Source: Eublepharis macularius (lineage: Eukaryota > Chordata > Lepidosauria > Squamata > Eublepharidae). Taken from it: a stretch of DNA of 64,000 nt. The stretch spans positions 11,542,001-11,606,000 of the forward strand of contig NC_072805.1 in assembly GCF_028583425.1 (NCBI RefSeq), written 5' to 3'. Below are positions 22,903-36,482 of this stretch, piece by piece. A program made the position numbers and the translations under genes. Under the pieces are notes generated by a model, which saw only the letters and a program-made list of their open reading frames with translations, made no database searches and was not told the origin of the DNA. Each line of letters starts with the position of its first letter. Within the stretch, counting starts at the first letter, position 1.

Positions 22903-23329
22903 CAGGTGTAGTTAGTTACATAGCTACTGGCCTCCCCTATTCGGAGCACTTTAAGTTTTGGTTTATTGCCCTTGCCAGGCATTAAAGGAAAACATTTTAA
23001 CATATAAGACCAACTTAATTACATCTTTCTTCTTTCTATGAATTACCATTGCTTTATTATTGCTGCTATATGCCAATAAAGGCTAACTTGATTTGACTTG
23101 ACTATTTCATATTAATCCTTGTATTAATCCGTATTTAATATTTAACTCTAGTTTATAGTTATATTTAGTTTTATATAGAGAGGTATATATAACTCCAACT
23201 AAATATTACACTCTCCTATTAAATCTAGGATGGGGATTAAACACAGATACATAATGCAGAACAAAACAGAGCAGGCTAGAGGATTTGGGGGGGGGGTAGA
23301 AATAAGAAGTCCTTTCAATGATTTAGCTG

Positions 23330-24920
23330 CTTCTGAAAAGAGTTTCAGCAAGATAGTGATCAAGAGCTGGAGGAGAGCATAGGATTTAGGACAGCCATCA
23401 AGGGAAGAAGCGAGCTGCGATTACAATGCTCCCTATTCGGTGGTACAGATGTTGAGCAGGAGTTGGAGGAGTGCCTGGGACCTAGAGAAGCATCCAAGGG
23501 AAGAAGTGTGATAGACTTTAAAATGAGGGAAGATAACTTTAGTTTCTTGGCAGACCAAACATATCTTATTTATCTCTTGATAAAATTGATGGAAAAATTA
23601 GATGTTCAAACTTCTCATATCCTTCATAATAAGAAGCAAGAGAAGGAAGTAGCTAGAAGTCCATTGAATTCTCATTCATCTAAGTATCCATCTAAGTATT
23701 GGGAACCAAGATGAGCCAACAAAATTTGATTTTGAAACCATGCAAAATTATCCTTGACATTTTCCAAGGCTGAGATATCAGCTGGCAGAAAAAGAGGCTA
23801 GCTAAAACAGCAATTTATTAGAGAAACTATTAATGGAACAGAATTGTGGAAATTAGAATGCTTAAGTGGCCCAATATATCAACAATCAGTTTGGTTAATG
23901 TTCTACTCTAGACATATCCCACAATTGTTATGGCTGACAAGTTTGAACTGAGGCCTTTTGGTCTGTGTATTAAAAGACATTTTCACACTCCAGACTGGGC
24001 TCCCTTCTGGAGAAGAAGGAAATAAGACCAAGGAGGAAGGTAAAGCAACCAGGGAAGAGTCAGGCGCCTACCCACCATTCAAGAGAAGATCAGAGGAAGC
24101 CCCCAATATTATTCAAGGAGACAATGATAAAAAGAGGAAAACTCCCTAGCGCTAATTTAAATCTACTAGAAATGGGAACTATGGCCACTAAACCCCAACT
24201 GATTGATCTACTTCACCTTTGAAACCACCCAAAATACAACTAACACCAGACAACTGAGAACAACATTTTATAGAACCCCCCCCCCCTCAAGAATGACCCT
24301 TTTCTAATGGAGGCTGAGCTAATAGCTTCCTTTAGTTTGGTAGCAGCAGAAGTCCAAGGAAGTGTTCTTTCACGATTACAAACTCTTCTGTGTATATTAA
24401 GAGAAACCAAGAACAATACCCACTCCACACAATTGAAGTTGGAGGGGCTAGAAAGGGAAGATAAAAGACCATTAGCCCCAGAGGAGAAAAACACAGAAAC
24501 TGACCCATGATTCAACCAAGATGTCATGGCCTCCCCTCCAAGCAGTGGTACTATTGAGCAAGTGGTACACTTGAACTGTAAACATCTCTGGCCAAAAGGA
24601 GCGTTGAAATGCATGTTGATGAGTTTTGCTGATGAAGGCTTAAGTATAAATGCTGAGAAATCCAAACTAGTTGTCTTTGCAAGAGGATGCTGACTGAAGA
24701 AAAAGGGGTGGAGGATGGCAAATACCAAGTAACTGAACAAGTGACAAAATTTAGATATTTAGGAATGATATTCTCCCAACACCTATCTTGGAAAAATCAG
24801 TTTCAATCTCTCTCTTATAAGATAACACCATATTTAAATGCCTTGACGCATTTTTTTTTCACACAGAGGGAGGGAAATAGTCACAGCAGCTATAAGGACT
24901 TTGGGGGGGTAAAAGAAACC
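23330..24920 (+). mobile_element. LINE fragment, right-arm copy
   Basis: Mirror of 12190-13780. Plus-strand parts: ORF1-like 23463-24150, reverse transcriptase end 24590-24900 (MSFADEGLSINAEKSKLVVF, EQVTKFRYLGMIFSQHLSWK). Internally deleted as in the left arm. Confidence 0.7.
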
Positions 24921-25145
24921 AAATGATACTTTATGGTGCCGTAGTGTGGGTAGAAGGTATATCTGAAACTATTGATTCTTTCTTACTAAAATTCCGTTTC
25001 CTACTTTCTTACTAAAATTCCTGAGAAAAATAACCAGGATACCCAACTGTGTATCCAGTATAGCTATTCACCAAGAATGTGCAATTCCTTCATTAGAATC
25101 AGTAGCTTGGCTGGACTCATTTAGACTCAGAATTAAGATTCTTTT

Positions 25146-25426
25146 CATATATTGTTGAAGGCTTTCATGGCTGGAGAACGATGGTTGTTGTGGATTTTCC
25201 GGGCTGTATAGCCATGGTCTTGGCATTGTAGTTCCTGACGTTTTGCCAGCAGCTGTGGCTGGCATCTTCAGAGGTGTAGCACCAAAAGACAGAGATATCT
25301 CAGTCACTGTGACACTGAGAGATCTCTGTCTTTCGGTGCTACACCTCTGAAGATGCCAGTCACAGCTGCTGGCGAAACTACAATGCCAAGACCACGGCTA
25401 TACAGCCCGGAAGATCCACAACAACC
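25146..25426. mobile_element. Penelope-type foldback, right-arm copy
   Basis: Mirror of 11640-11920 with the same 11-bp target duplication (AAGATTCTTTT at 25135-25145 and 25427-25437). CTGAAGA words lie at 25347-25353 (plus) and 25265-25271 (minus), each followed by the GCCAG...CTGGC stem. Confidence 0.7.
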
Positions 25427-25962
25427 AAGATTCTTTTAAACTATAGATGTAAACTCCTTTTTAGACTAAGGGCCAAGCTACAAGTGACAGAGTCTCTGGA
25501 GTTACACCTGTGTCTGCTGACTCCATTTTGAATTGATTTGTGGTTTTTTTAACACAGAGCTGTGAGGACCGTTCCAGAACAGGCGCATAGTGGGACAGCC
25601 AAAGTTGAATCTGCTTGCTAACCAGCCAACTTGCCAGAGGAAGAGGCAGGAGGAAGATAGCAATTCCTCTCCATCCCGTTCTGATCCTAAGACGGACGAG
25701 CCCTGCCTGCCTGCCTCACCTTTCGGAGCCTAGCTTTGAATCTGCATGCAGAGAGGGGAAGGCTTAGACTCCGCTTTGGTGGCGCTTCTTTGCAAAGGGG
25801 CCAGGGAGAGGGAGGGAAGAGAGGCAGGCTGGACTTCTGGGGTCGTCTAGCCCCCCCTCCCCCCAAAAATCCAGGCTCCTTCTAGTTTGGAAAGTTCCCT
25901 GAATCCATCGCTGTCAGCATCTCTGGGATCTGTGCAGGGTCCGTAAGATGGGCAGAACCTGT

Positions 25963-26425
25963 CCTTTCATTTTGGTGTTTTCACAGTACAACCTCACCCC
26001 CCCACCCCCCACCCCCTTTCCAGGAGAGTCACATGCTCATGAATCAATCTGCCCTTTTTCTGAAGAACACTTTGATCCTTTTCTTCAAAACAAGGAAATA
26101 CAAAGCAGCTCATACTAGAAAACCTATGCATTTTTGTACACAGTAAGGCTTGAGAAGGGATGCCCCTTGGACAATTAACAGCAGGGAGACAGCAGCAAGG
26201 CTCATCGGCCAGGTTGACCATTTTCCTCCTGTGACAGGAGGAGAGAACAGCAGGAAAGCAACCGCGTAAGACTACAGCTGCCCCGCTGAGGGCAAGTCTG
26301 AGCTTTCCCCACTCCGCATGTTGCCTGCCTCCCCTCTCCAGCCTAGCGTTGGACAGTGGGGCAGCCCTCTTCTTTTAGACTGGAAAGGTGGGGGGAGGTT
26401 GCATTGTGAAAACACCCGAATGAAA
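25963..26425. mobile_element. Inverted-repeat element, right-arm copy
   Basis: Mirror of 10637-11097, with ends CTTTCATTTTGGTGTTTTCA and GAAAACACCCGAATGAAAG. Confidence 0.65.
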
Positions 26426-26639
26426 GCACAGATTCATCACAGAAGTGCTTTGTCCAGGGAACCTCACGGCTGCTAGAGATCTCACCAAGATGTACCTCCA
26501 CACACTCATTCTCTCAGCTCTCTTAAGATTCATTTAGCACCAGAGATATCAAACTTTGTCCCATGGAGAATATGCAACGGATGGAGTGATAACAGTTCTA
26601 GTACTCTTAGGACCGGATTGTTTATAACTGTGTCTCGTG

Positions 26640-28900
26640 ATGCCTGGTCCAGCAAAAGGTTTGTTTGGCAGCCAAGTTATTAATTGAGCCTAATAAATCA
26701 GAAGAGCCAGGATTCAGACCTGTTCTGGCATTGAAATCTCTGCACAGAATGAGCGAGAGCGTCAAGGATTATGGACAGAAGATCCCAATAATTTCCAGTG
26801 CTTTGAGGTTTTAAGAGCGTAGGTGGAATGTAGACGTTCATGCAAAGGAGAGAGCCAATACGTTGCGTTGGGATCAATAGAACCTGAATATCGTCCTGAA
26901 ACCCACTTTCCAAGGTCTGTACATCAACATTTAAGATAGACAGATGTGAATACTACCAGACCCTCATTCCCTTGTCCTCTGACAGAAGTTTTGACAGCTG
27001 GAATTGCCATGGAAATAACCATATAAACTTTTCCTGCAGCTTGCAAGCAGCAGAGACCTTTAAACTGCCCAAACCCCAGCCCCCGCTCCCACTGCCCCAG
27101 CCCCAGCCCCAGCCCCACTCTCACCTTGCCCTGTGGGCCCACGGCATCCTCCTGCAAGCGGTGGGAAGGCCGGTTTTTTTCATCTTCCGCTGCTGTGTAG
27201 GCCTGCAGGGCGGTGGAGGAAGCTGAAAACGGCCTTCCTGCCCCTCAAATGGCCGCTGTGGTAGCCATTTGAGGGGCAGCGAGGTCGTTTTCAGCCTCCT
27301 CCACTGCCCTGCTGGCCTGCGCCGCAGCGGAGGAGACTGAAAATGGCCTTCCCGCCCCTCATGGGAGGAGGGGAAGGATGCCACAGGCCCGCAGAGCAAA
27401 GTAAGTGTGGGGCAGAGGCAGGGCGGGGGCTGGGTTTGGGCAGTTTAAAGGGCCCTGCCACTTGCAAGGGAGGGGGGATGCCCCCTCGCCACCTGCCAGC
27501 TGATAGTTTAAAGGGACCTGCCACTTGCAAGGCAGGAAAGGGCCCTTTCAACTGTCAGAATTCCCTTTCCCTGCCACTGCTAAGCGTCCAGAAAGGGGCA
27601 TTTAAACCCTACGAACCATGAGCCACGAGCTGGTTTGTAAACTGGTCCCAGTTCGTGCCAGTTCATGGTTTCTGGTTTGTGAAAATCCACGAACCTCATG
27701 GTTTGGGTTTTTTGTGGTTCGTGCCCATCTCTAGTCTGGATCTCAATTGTTCCAACCTGTTGTTGGATGCTCTTTGCTCTGAAACAGGGAGAGCAGTAAA
27801 AGAACGTCTATGAAATCCTTCTCCAGAACATCATTAGGAGGAGAGATCTCTACGTCCGTTTCTGTGTGGGTCTCTGAGAAAGCGGGGAGGGGGAGAAGGG
27901 TCATCCCAACCGATGAGGTGGGTCATGCTATGAAACGCTGATCGGTCCTCCCATCAGGTGCTTATCTTCAACTGCAGCGCTAAAGAGGTGCAGCGTTTTC
28001 CAGCTGAAGAGCGGAGATTGTATTGTGTTCATAAAAATTTGGGACAATTCTCTGATTTCAGGAAGTCTTTCTGTTGAATGAATCATGAGGGGATAGCTGA
28101 GCTATCAAATGTTAGTAATGCTTTACAAGCCTGGTGAAAATGCTTAAGAAGCTCGACTGACTTTAACTTTAGGAGATCTCATGCTGCTGCCAAACCACGT
28201 TCTCAGGGATGGCTGGGTGTGATGTTCTGTATTCCAAAGGGGGATGGAGCCACTGAATGGGCAGACTTTCAAGCAAACCTTGTGAGGCTGGAGAAGGAAC
28301 TGTGAGAAACCTCCCCTGCTATCAGACAGGGAAGAGCTGGAACGGCTCCCACGTTCTTTTGGTGCTTCCCCTGGAGTGTCAGTCCAGCTGGTGTCCACTC
28401 AGTACTCCTGGGTTTTAAAGAGCTGATGGTGTTGGTCTGAGTTGATCTGTGGATTAGGAAGTCAAGCTTCGAGAGCACCAGTCCTAGCTGCTCAAAAATA
28501 CTTTCCACCATTTTAGCAGTTAGGAAAGACAGTTCTCTTAGCGTATTATCAGCATGTTTGACATTTCCTACATCTTCCCTTAAAGAGGAGGAAGGGTTTC
28601 CACATTCATCTACAAGCAAACTATCACTTTGGGAGACCTCAGAGATGGGAGATAAAGCTGCAAGTCAGTTTGAGGTAAAAAAGTGTATATGTGGGAGAGT
28701 TGGCAGCAGGAAAGAAGTCTCCAGTCTTGCTTTGCTTTGAAGTGGAGGGGGGGGGGACGGGGAGGAGAGATTGTCACCTGAACCACACGGGCGCTTTTGA
28801 ACCCCCGTCACTTCACGTACTTTGTTTCCAGTACAAATGCCCCTCCTAAGATGAATCAATGCAGCACTGCTAGAGAAGGGTGAAAAGAGAATGCCAACAA
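26640..28900 (-). mobile_element. LINE ORF1/endonuclease fragment, right-arm copy
   Basis: Mirror of 8160-10480. ORF1-like open stretch at 28269-28619 and endonuclease part at 26698-27000, both on the minus strand, separated by the foldback at 27030-27733. Confidence 0.65.
27030..27733. mobile_element. Nested foldback element, right-arm copy
   Basis: Mirror of 9325-10030. The right end reads GGTTCGTGCCCATCTCTAG. Confidence 0.6.
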
Positions 28901-29069
28901 TGCAAACAGCTTATTCAGAAATTCAGATGTCAGGACTGTTTAAGGTTCTCTTCTTATAATGCTGCAATATTAGCCATGAAGTCTGAAGCTAACTCTTGGC
29001 AATTAAGTTCAAGCAGCAGTCCGAGAAGACGGCTGAAGCTGGAGAAACACCCGATTTCTAAGCCCAGGG

Positions 29070-29845
29070 TGGACACGTCTGGATTCGATGTCGAGCTCCT
29101 TGCACTGAATGCTGCGCTCCGGTATCAGGTCACAGCGTGTCTTCCAGTTACTCAGAATAACAAGGCCAGGGGAAGTTCCAACGTCAGCTTGTTCAGGTTG
29201 AGGCCAGGTCTTCCAGCAAGGAGTCTCTTAAGATAGCAAATCAGAGAGGGGGTATCCGAAATTCAGAGTCATTCAGGCTGAGTTCAGCCCTCAGAGCAGC
29301 ACCAGCTCATTGTTGTCCTCGAAGCATCGCTGCAGCATTTGTCAGTTGCTGTACCTGGCCACGGAGTGCTTGGTTCTCGGCAGCCACGTCTGCCCGGGCT
29401 GCAGCGGTGAGGTGGAAGCCAACTGTGCAGGTTTCCAGGCTCCAGTATCAGCTTCCAGTGTCTCTTCCAGTCACTCAGAATAAGAAGGCCAGGAGAAGTT
29501 CCACGGCCAGGTTGTTCGGTCTGTGGTCAGGACTTCCAGCAACCAGTCTCTTAAAATAACAAGGCAGAGGGGGGGGGGGTAATCTGAAGTTCAGAGCCGT
29601 TCAGGCTGAGGTCAGGTCTTCCAGTAACCAATCAGGAAGTGTTGGCAGGTCAGCGTCTCAACGTACAGGTTGCATCCACGCCCAGAAGCGTCTCTCTGGA
29701 GACTTCATCGTGTGCACGCCCATACGTCACGCGCCTAGCTGGCTTCTCAGGCGCAGTCCTCTAAAGACTCATCTTCACTGTGGGCAGGCAGATGGCGCCA
29801 ATCCAACAGGCCCACACGGTGCCTTCTTGCCTGAAATTCTGCTCT
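29070..29845 (-). mobile_element. Chromovirus LTR/leader fragments, right-arm copy
   Basis: Mirror of 7191-7990; fossil tandem leader copies. Confidence 0.7.
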
Positions 29846-32800
29846 TAGTCTTCTTCATACTCTCTCCAGTTGACCAGGTAATGGAAGCACCCATGTCGTT
29901 TTCAGGAGTCTAGGAACTGGGCTACTTCAAACGCCTCATGCCCATACACCAAGATGGGCGGCAGAGCTCAGGATGGGGGTTGGAGCAGATCTGGAGGAGC
30001 TGCGAAGCCGGAAGAGAACGATGGAACACGGGATGTATTGGGAGGGAGGGAGGGGGAGAGAGGGAAGGAGGGAGGGAGGGAGGGAAGGCTAAATGATAGG
30101 CCACAGGGTTCACTTGTCCTGTGATGGGGAAAGGCCCGATTAAACTGCTCTAGCACACTGGTTAAGTGGTTCAGCTGCAAAACAGCACTCGACTGGTTTG
30201 AATCCCACTACTGCCCTGAACTCAGTGGGTGGCCTTAGGTAAGCCACTCCTCTGAGCCCCAGCTCCCCAGCTGTATTGAGGGGATAATAATAACACTAAC
30301 ATGTTTCCCAATGCGGGCTGAGGCCCTAATCTGTCTAGAAGAGTGGTATATAAGTACAGTTATTATTATTATTAACCGAGCATCTGTCGTCTGGGAGAGA
30401 CATTGGCTCTGGAGGTAACGTATGGAAAGCCAAATCTGATCTCGAAGGTCCTCACTGGGTCGACACCTCCGGTCTAGGCCCACTTTATACACTTGCTTTG
30501 CCTGTTGCAGTTGTTCCCGGAGGACGGTGTGCAAGGCCTGAAGTTCACCTACAAAGTCATTGGCAGCAGAGACGGCTGAAGCTGGCAGGGCCCGAGGCAG
30601 GAACCGTGGGTGCCAGCCATGATTGGCCCTAAGGTGTGTCTGGCGATTGGAAGCAGGCACTGCATTCTTAGACGTGAATTTGGCAAGGGCAACTAGCCTG
30701 ACCAGTCATCCTTTTGGTGATTCACACAAAACTGGAAGTATTGTTCTAAGGTGAAATTAGTCCGCTCTGCCTGACTATCTGATTGGGGGCGGTGAGCCAA
30801 TGAGAGGTGCACTCAGGTACCCGACAAGGAGTGTAGGGCCCTCCAGAAGTGGGGTGTAAACTGTGCCCTATGATCTGATACTAGGTGTGCCGCTAATCCA
30901 TGGAGTCGGAAGATGGTCTGCAGGTACCACTGGGTGGTTTCACACGGTGTGGGAAGGCAAATGCATGGGATGAAATGAAATGGGGCAGAACAGCCCCGAT
31001 CGTGATACTGGAGGCACCCATCTCCATCATGACCAGTAGGCTGGGGTCTAGGTGGCGCAGCAGAGGCTTGGTGGCAAACCATCGTTTTAGATCCTGGAAG
31101 GCCTGCTGGGCAGCTGGTGTCCCCTGGAATGGCTCCTGAGGCTGTAGCAGCCTGGTTAGGGGCACCACTAGGGAGGTGGTAACCACAAGGCAATAATTGG
31201 CAAAGCCCAGGAACAGCTGGGCATCTTTGGGGTGGTGAGGAGCCTGCCAGGACAGTATTGGCCCTGCTTTGGTAGGCGCCGTCTGAATTCCATGCGGTGA
31301 GATGCAGTGGCCAGGTAATTCCACCGAGGACAGGTCAAAGGCCATGTTCTGCTTACAGCCCATGCTGCCACAGGTGTCGCAAAACTGTCCAGACGTCTTC
31401 AGGGTGCTTCGCAGGATCCTGGAAGTATATCAGGATATTTTAAAGGTATATGATGACAACCCGGTCCATCAGGTCTTGGAAGATGTCGTTCATGAACCTC
31501 TGTATCATACGAGGGTGCTGGACAGGCCAAAATACCAGGCATTCAAAATCCCCATACTGGGTGCAGAACACAGTCTTCAACTCGTCCCCTGCCCGTATAC
31601 CCGTATCAGAGTATAGGCCCCACAGAGATCAAGTTTGGTTTAAACGGTGGCCCCCTTCAGTTGCTCTTGCAACTCGGGAATCAAGCATAGTGGTCATGGA
31701 CCGTGATCCTATTAAGAGCCCAATAACTGTTGCACAGGCGCAGCTCTTCACTCTTCTGTTTACGAACAAGACGGGTGCCGCCATTGGGGAGGTTGATGGG
31801 TGTATAAAACTCCGCTGCAGGTTCTTGGTCAAGAAGTCCCTCAGTGCCTCTCCTTCTGGCCCAAACAGGGGATAAAAGCGCCCAGCAGTCAGGGGTGCTT
31901 CTGGTACCAAATTCATTGTGCAATCACAGGGTTGATGTGGGGGGAGCTGATCTGCCCCCTTCTCCTTGAAGACCTTCAGGAACTTCGCTTGGGTTTCGCC
32001 CATGACAGGGCTAGATCACAGAAGCCGCCCGTCAATGGCTTCAACTTGCATGAGGGTCTCTTTGCAGTATAATGGGACCTCGTGTTGTTCAGCAAAATTG
32101 GCATCCTTATAGGAGCGCGATGCCTCAGAGTCCAGCAATGCGTATATCAGTGTCCAGCAGTCTTCAGGGGAGCCCTACTGGGACCAGGAGGGGTCAAGGA
32201 CCTGAGCTGTGGGGAGGTGCTTCTTGATTCAGCTGCTCTCCCCACGTAGCACGGCCCGTGCCAACTTGGGGCATGGAATTTAACGCTTGCTGCTGGGACT
32301 TCTCTTTCTCAGGGCAGCAGCTTGCATGGTGCCCTACGCCTCTACAATATAGGCACAGATTCAAGGAACGGCGCCTCTCCTCCTCCCTTGAGAGCTGCAG
32401 TTGAACAGCCCCCAGCTGCATGGGTTCCCCTGCCATCTCCGGGGGCAGGAGCAGGCAGAGGGGCTGAGGGAAGCCTCTGCTCCACTGGTCTAGGGTGAGT
32501 CGCGAAGGAGGCCTGCCTCTGGTTCTCCAGGCTCCCACCAATTCGCATGCAGGTCTGGATCAGAGTAGCAAGAGTTGTGGGGGGTCCCCCGAGCCACTTC
32601 AGCCAACACCTCCTTGGACAGCTCCTCTAGCTACTGGTCAGTCAGAGCAGCCTCATTCCACCCCAAGTCTTGGGCCTGTAGCTGGAATTCCGTGGTATAG
32701 TCTGCCACCGAGCCTCTCCCTGATGTAAACGTCCTTCTGAGGGTCAGCGAGGTCTGCGCTCAAGTGGTGTAGAAAGCCTGAAAAGCTTGTCAGCACTGGG

Positions 32801-33505
32801 GAGCTGGATAGAAGCAGCGGAGTGGCCTGATTGGCTCCCTTCCTCTTTAAGGAGCTCAGAATGAAGCCGACCTTGGTCTTATCATTAGGAAAATGCCTTT
32901 CCTGAAGCTTAATGTACAGTTTGCACTGTGTCAGGAAAGCAGAAAATTCTTCTTGATCATCACCCGCAACTTCTCTGGGGGCTCATCGGTATTTTCCTGG
33001 GGGGGGGGGTGTAGCAGGAGCTGCAGCAGAATCAGCATCCCCAGGCCCAGTAATAGGAACTTGTTCTTGAAGCACAGCTACATCATTCGCCAGTTCCTGT
33101 ATCCGGCCTTGTAGTGCTTGGTTCTGGGCATCTGCATTTTCCATACTGCTGCTCAATGAAGTGGATGCAAACTGTGCTGGTTGCCGGGCTCCAGTATCAG
33201 GTTACAGGGTCTCTTCCAGTCTCTCTTAATATCAAGGCCAGGGAAAGTTCCAAAGTCAGGTCATTCAAGCTGAGCTCAGGTCTTCCAATAACCAGTCCAG
33301 GTAGCGTCAGCAGGTCAGCATCTCAATGTTGACGTTGCCTCATCCGGAGGCTTTATAGTCTGCATGCCCATACATCACGCAACCAGCCAGCTTCTCAGGC
33401 ACAGTCCTGTAAAGACTCGTGTTCTCTGTCGGGTGGCAGGTGGCGTCGAGCCAACAGATGTGCCCTGTGCATTCCTGCCTGTAATTCTGCCCTGTCTTCT
33501 CCTAT
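29845..33505 (-). mobile_element. Ty3/gypsy chromovirus fossil, right-arm copy
   Basis: Mirror of 3541-7190 on the minus strand, with the same order of parts (leader, gag, protease/reverse transcriptase, integrase, chromodomain-like end) and the same nested SINE. Broken, with about as many breaks as the left copy and most of them shared. Confidence 0.85.
30145..30385 (+). mobile_element. MIR-like SINE nested in the chromovirus, right-arm copy
   Basis: Mirror of 6655-6890; tRNA-like head GGTTAAGTGGTTCAGCTGC and ATTATTATTATT tail. Confidence 0.8.
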
Positions 33506-34119
33506 AGCCTTCTAGAGTCACTGGTGTTCCTGGGGGCTGGGAGTGGCTAGCTGGCCGTCACCTGTTGGGCAGAGCTGGAAGATGGAGGTGCTTCTGACCC
33601 AGCTTCCGGCTGTAGGTCCTGGCATGCCTGCGCCTCCTCCTGCTGCTGCTGATCGGCTCCTGTCTTCTCTGGGCTGGTTATCTAGGACTCCTCCTCCTCT
33701 GAGGAGCCCTCGCTGTCCCTGAGCCCTGGCTGCACGTGACACTCCTCCCCAGTTGTTTGCAGAAGGCCTTGCTAATAGAGTGGTTGATGTCTCCAGTATC
33801 TGCATGTCTGCAAATCCCACGCAGGCAGCTTCTTCCAGCAACAAACACAGGATGAAATAGCCTGTCCTCAGACACTTCCCGGATGGAAATATTTATCCAC
33901 GGTCTCTCCACAACTTTTGTGAGGAGTGTTATAGGTGTTCTAAGAGTGCGCTCGGAGAATAAACGTCCATCATCATTGCTGGAGCTCCGCCCTCCCTACT
34001 ACTAAATAGCTATTAAAAGGGGTACAAACTACTAAACTACTACAAAATAGCTAATTAAAGGGGTTCAAACTACTAAACTACTAATAAAAAACTTTAAAAT
34101 ACTACAAACTACTATACTG
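33506..34119. other. Arm sequence next to the chromovirus
   Basis: Mirror of 2912-3540: GC-richer part 33506-33985, then an AT-rich CTACTAAACTAC block. No gene seen. Confidence 0.4.
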
Positions 34120-34386
34120 AGAGCCAGTTTGGTGTAGTGGTTCAGAGCATGGGATCCTAATCTGGAGAGCCGGGTTTGATTCCCCACTCCTCCACGAAGC
34201 CAGCTGGGTGACCTTGGGCGCGTCACAGTTCTCTGGAGCTCTCTCAGCCCCACCCACCTCACAGGGTGATTGTTGTGGGGTAATAATAACAGTTTGTAAA
34301 CTGCTCTGAGTGGGCATTAAGTTGTCCTGAAGGGCGGTATATAAATCAAATGTTGTTCTTATTATTGTTGTTATTATTGTTATTAT
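34120..34386 (+). mobile_element. CORE/MIR-type SINE, right-arm copy
   Basis: Mirror of 2641-2911. Plus strand: GTTTGGTGTAGTGGTTCAGA (A box region), CCGGGTTTGATTCCCC (B box), GGTGACCTTGGGCG core, GGCGGTATATAAATC tail, ATT-rich end. Confidence 0.85.
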
Positions 34387-34872
34387 ACTAATACAACTAA
34401 AGCACTAAATCTACTTCTAAAACTTTTTTTTATATTTTTTGTTTTATTTTATCCTAAACACTAACTACTAAAGCACTAAATCTACTTCTAAAACATTTTT
34501 TTATATTTTTTTATTTTATTTTATCCTATACACTAAAAACTAACTACTACTAAAGGTCTAAATCTACTTCTGAAGCATTTTTTTATGTATTTTTTTATTT
34601 TATCCTATACACTAAAAACTAACTACTACTAAAGGTCTAAATCTACTTCTGAAACATTTTTTATGTATTTTTTTAAATTTTATCCTATACACTAAAAACT
34701 AACTACTACTAAAGGTCTAAATCTACTTCTAAATTTTTTTTTTATATTTTTTATTTTATTTCATCCTAAACACTAAAAACTAACTACTACTAAAGCACTA
34801 AATCTATTTCTGAAACAATTTTTTAATATTTTTTAATTTTATTTTATCCTAAACACTAAAAACTACCTACTT
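34387..34872. repeat. AT-rich minisatellite, about six units
   Basis: Mirror of 2306-2640, expanded to about six units of 80-85 bases (core CACTAAAAACTAACTACTAC and CTAAATCTACTTCT). Confidence 0.85.
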
Positions 34873-34895
34873 ATTCTAAAGGGGTTTTATTTTTG

Positions 34896-35215
34896 GGGGC
34901 CAGGGAGCCACTCCATCTCCTCGGGATTAAGGGAGAGGGTGGTGTGGGAAGAGAGGGTGGACAGTTGGGTGCTGGGATTGGGATTGGGGGTGGGAAAAGG
35001 GAAGAGGAGGGAAGGAAGGGGTGGTGGAGGGTTGGGTTGGGGTCCGGGAAGCCACTCCATCTCCTCCTCGGGATTAAGGGAGAGGGTGATGTGGGCAGAG
35101 AGGGTGGACAGTTGGGTGCTGGGATTGGGATTGGGGGTGGGAAAAGAGAAGAGGAGGGAAGGAAGGGGTGGTGGAGGGTTGGGTTGGGGTCCGGGAAGCC
35201 ACTCCATGGGCTCGA
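34896..35215. repeat. G-rich minisatellite, right-arm copy
   Basis: Mirror of 1993-2290; about two units with GGGATTGGGATTGGGGGTGG. Confidence 0.8.
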
Positions 35216-35598
35216 CCTGGCGCCATCTTCTTTTCTGTTGGGACATAAAATTGGAGAGGAGAGAATTGAGAAGACCCTGGGACACAATGAGGAAAGATCA
35301 CCTGCGAGGAGTAAACCTCTACCATCCCTCTGCCTCCCTATCTCTCCCGTCAGCCCTCCAGACATATTTCTGCAAACTTCTTGAGATCTCCTGCCTACGA
35401 CTTCAGTTCACGAAGCTGAGGCCTAGCCTGCTTCATCACAGGTAATGCTGCAATACTTCCTCCAAACGTATCTGCAGGGACACACCTGAAGAGAAGCCCT
35501 TAAATGCTTTGAGATTATTTCAGGGAAACTCTTCTTTGGGATAAATATTTATTTTGTGTATGCTTTCCCCACATAGAAATTGACCTCGGGACTCGTCC

Positions 35599-36482
35599 TA
35601 GACCAGTGGAGCAGAGGCTTCCCACAGCTCCTCAGCAGGGCAGGCGACTAGCGCAGACGGCCTCCCAGCCCTCCTGGCCATTCGCCTGCCCGGCTGAGGT
35701 GGGGGCCGGCTGGCCGTGCTCCCTGTCCTGCGGGGCAGGTGATGGCGCGGGCTGGCCCCCACCTCAGCCAGGCAGGCGAATGGCAAGGAGGGCTGGGAGG
35801 CCGTCCGCGCTACTCGCCTGCCCTGCTGAGGGGGCGGCCGGCTGGCTTTGCTCCCTGTCTTGCGGGGCAGGTGAATGGCAGGGGCAACCTCCCAGCCCTC
35901 CATGCCGTTTGCCTGCCCTGCTGAGGGGCAGCTGGCTTGCTGTGCACTCCCTGTCCTGCTGGGCAAGCAAGTGGCACTGAGGGCTGGGAGGCTGCCCGCT
36001 CCATTCGGCTGTTTTGCTTGGCTGCAGAGCACACGGTGGGGAGGGGCAAGCTTATGCCTGCATCCCTGCAGCCTCGTTCGCCCGCCAGTGTCAGGGCTGA
36101 GGAGTTCCTCGACCCCGACATCAGCAGGCAAACGGAACGCCCATCGGGGAGGCTGCAATCTCTGACACCGCCAGGTGAACGAGGCGGCAGGGATGCAGGC
36201 ATAAGCCTGCACCTCCCCACCATGTGCTCCGCAGCCAAGCAAAGGTAAGGGGGGCTGGGGGGCTGGGTGTTGTGAGGCTTTTAAAGGCCCTTACGGCTTG
36301 CAAGTGGCAGGACAAGGCCCTTTATACTATAGGGAGGGAGGGCTAAGTGGGGGGAGGTTGGGAGTGGATGTGGGTGTGGGTGCTGAAAAACCCAGCCCCC
36401 GGAATGATTTTGGAATGCTTTACGGAGCATTCCGAAGTAATTCAAATTCAAATACCCGAATCCAAAGCGGTGCACACCCCTA
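35599..36482 (-). mobile_element. GC-rich foldback element, right-arm copy
   Basis: Mirror of 781-1604 but longer. Extra GC-rich units of the GCTGAGG...GGCAGG...CCCAGCCCTCC type occupy about 35800-35960. The hAT-like end is TAGGGGTGTGCACCGC on the minus strand ending at 36482. The other end begins with a stretch shared with the chromovirus gag region. Confidence 0.5.
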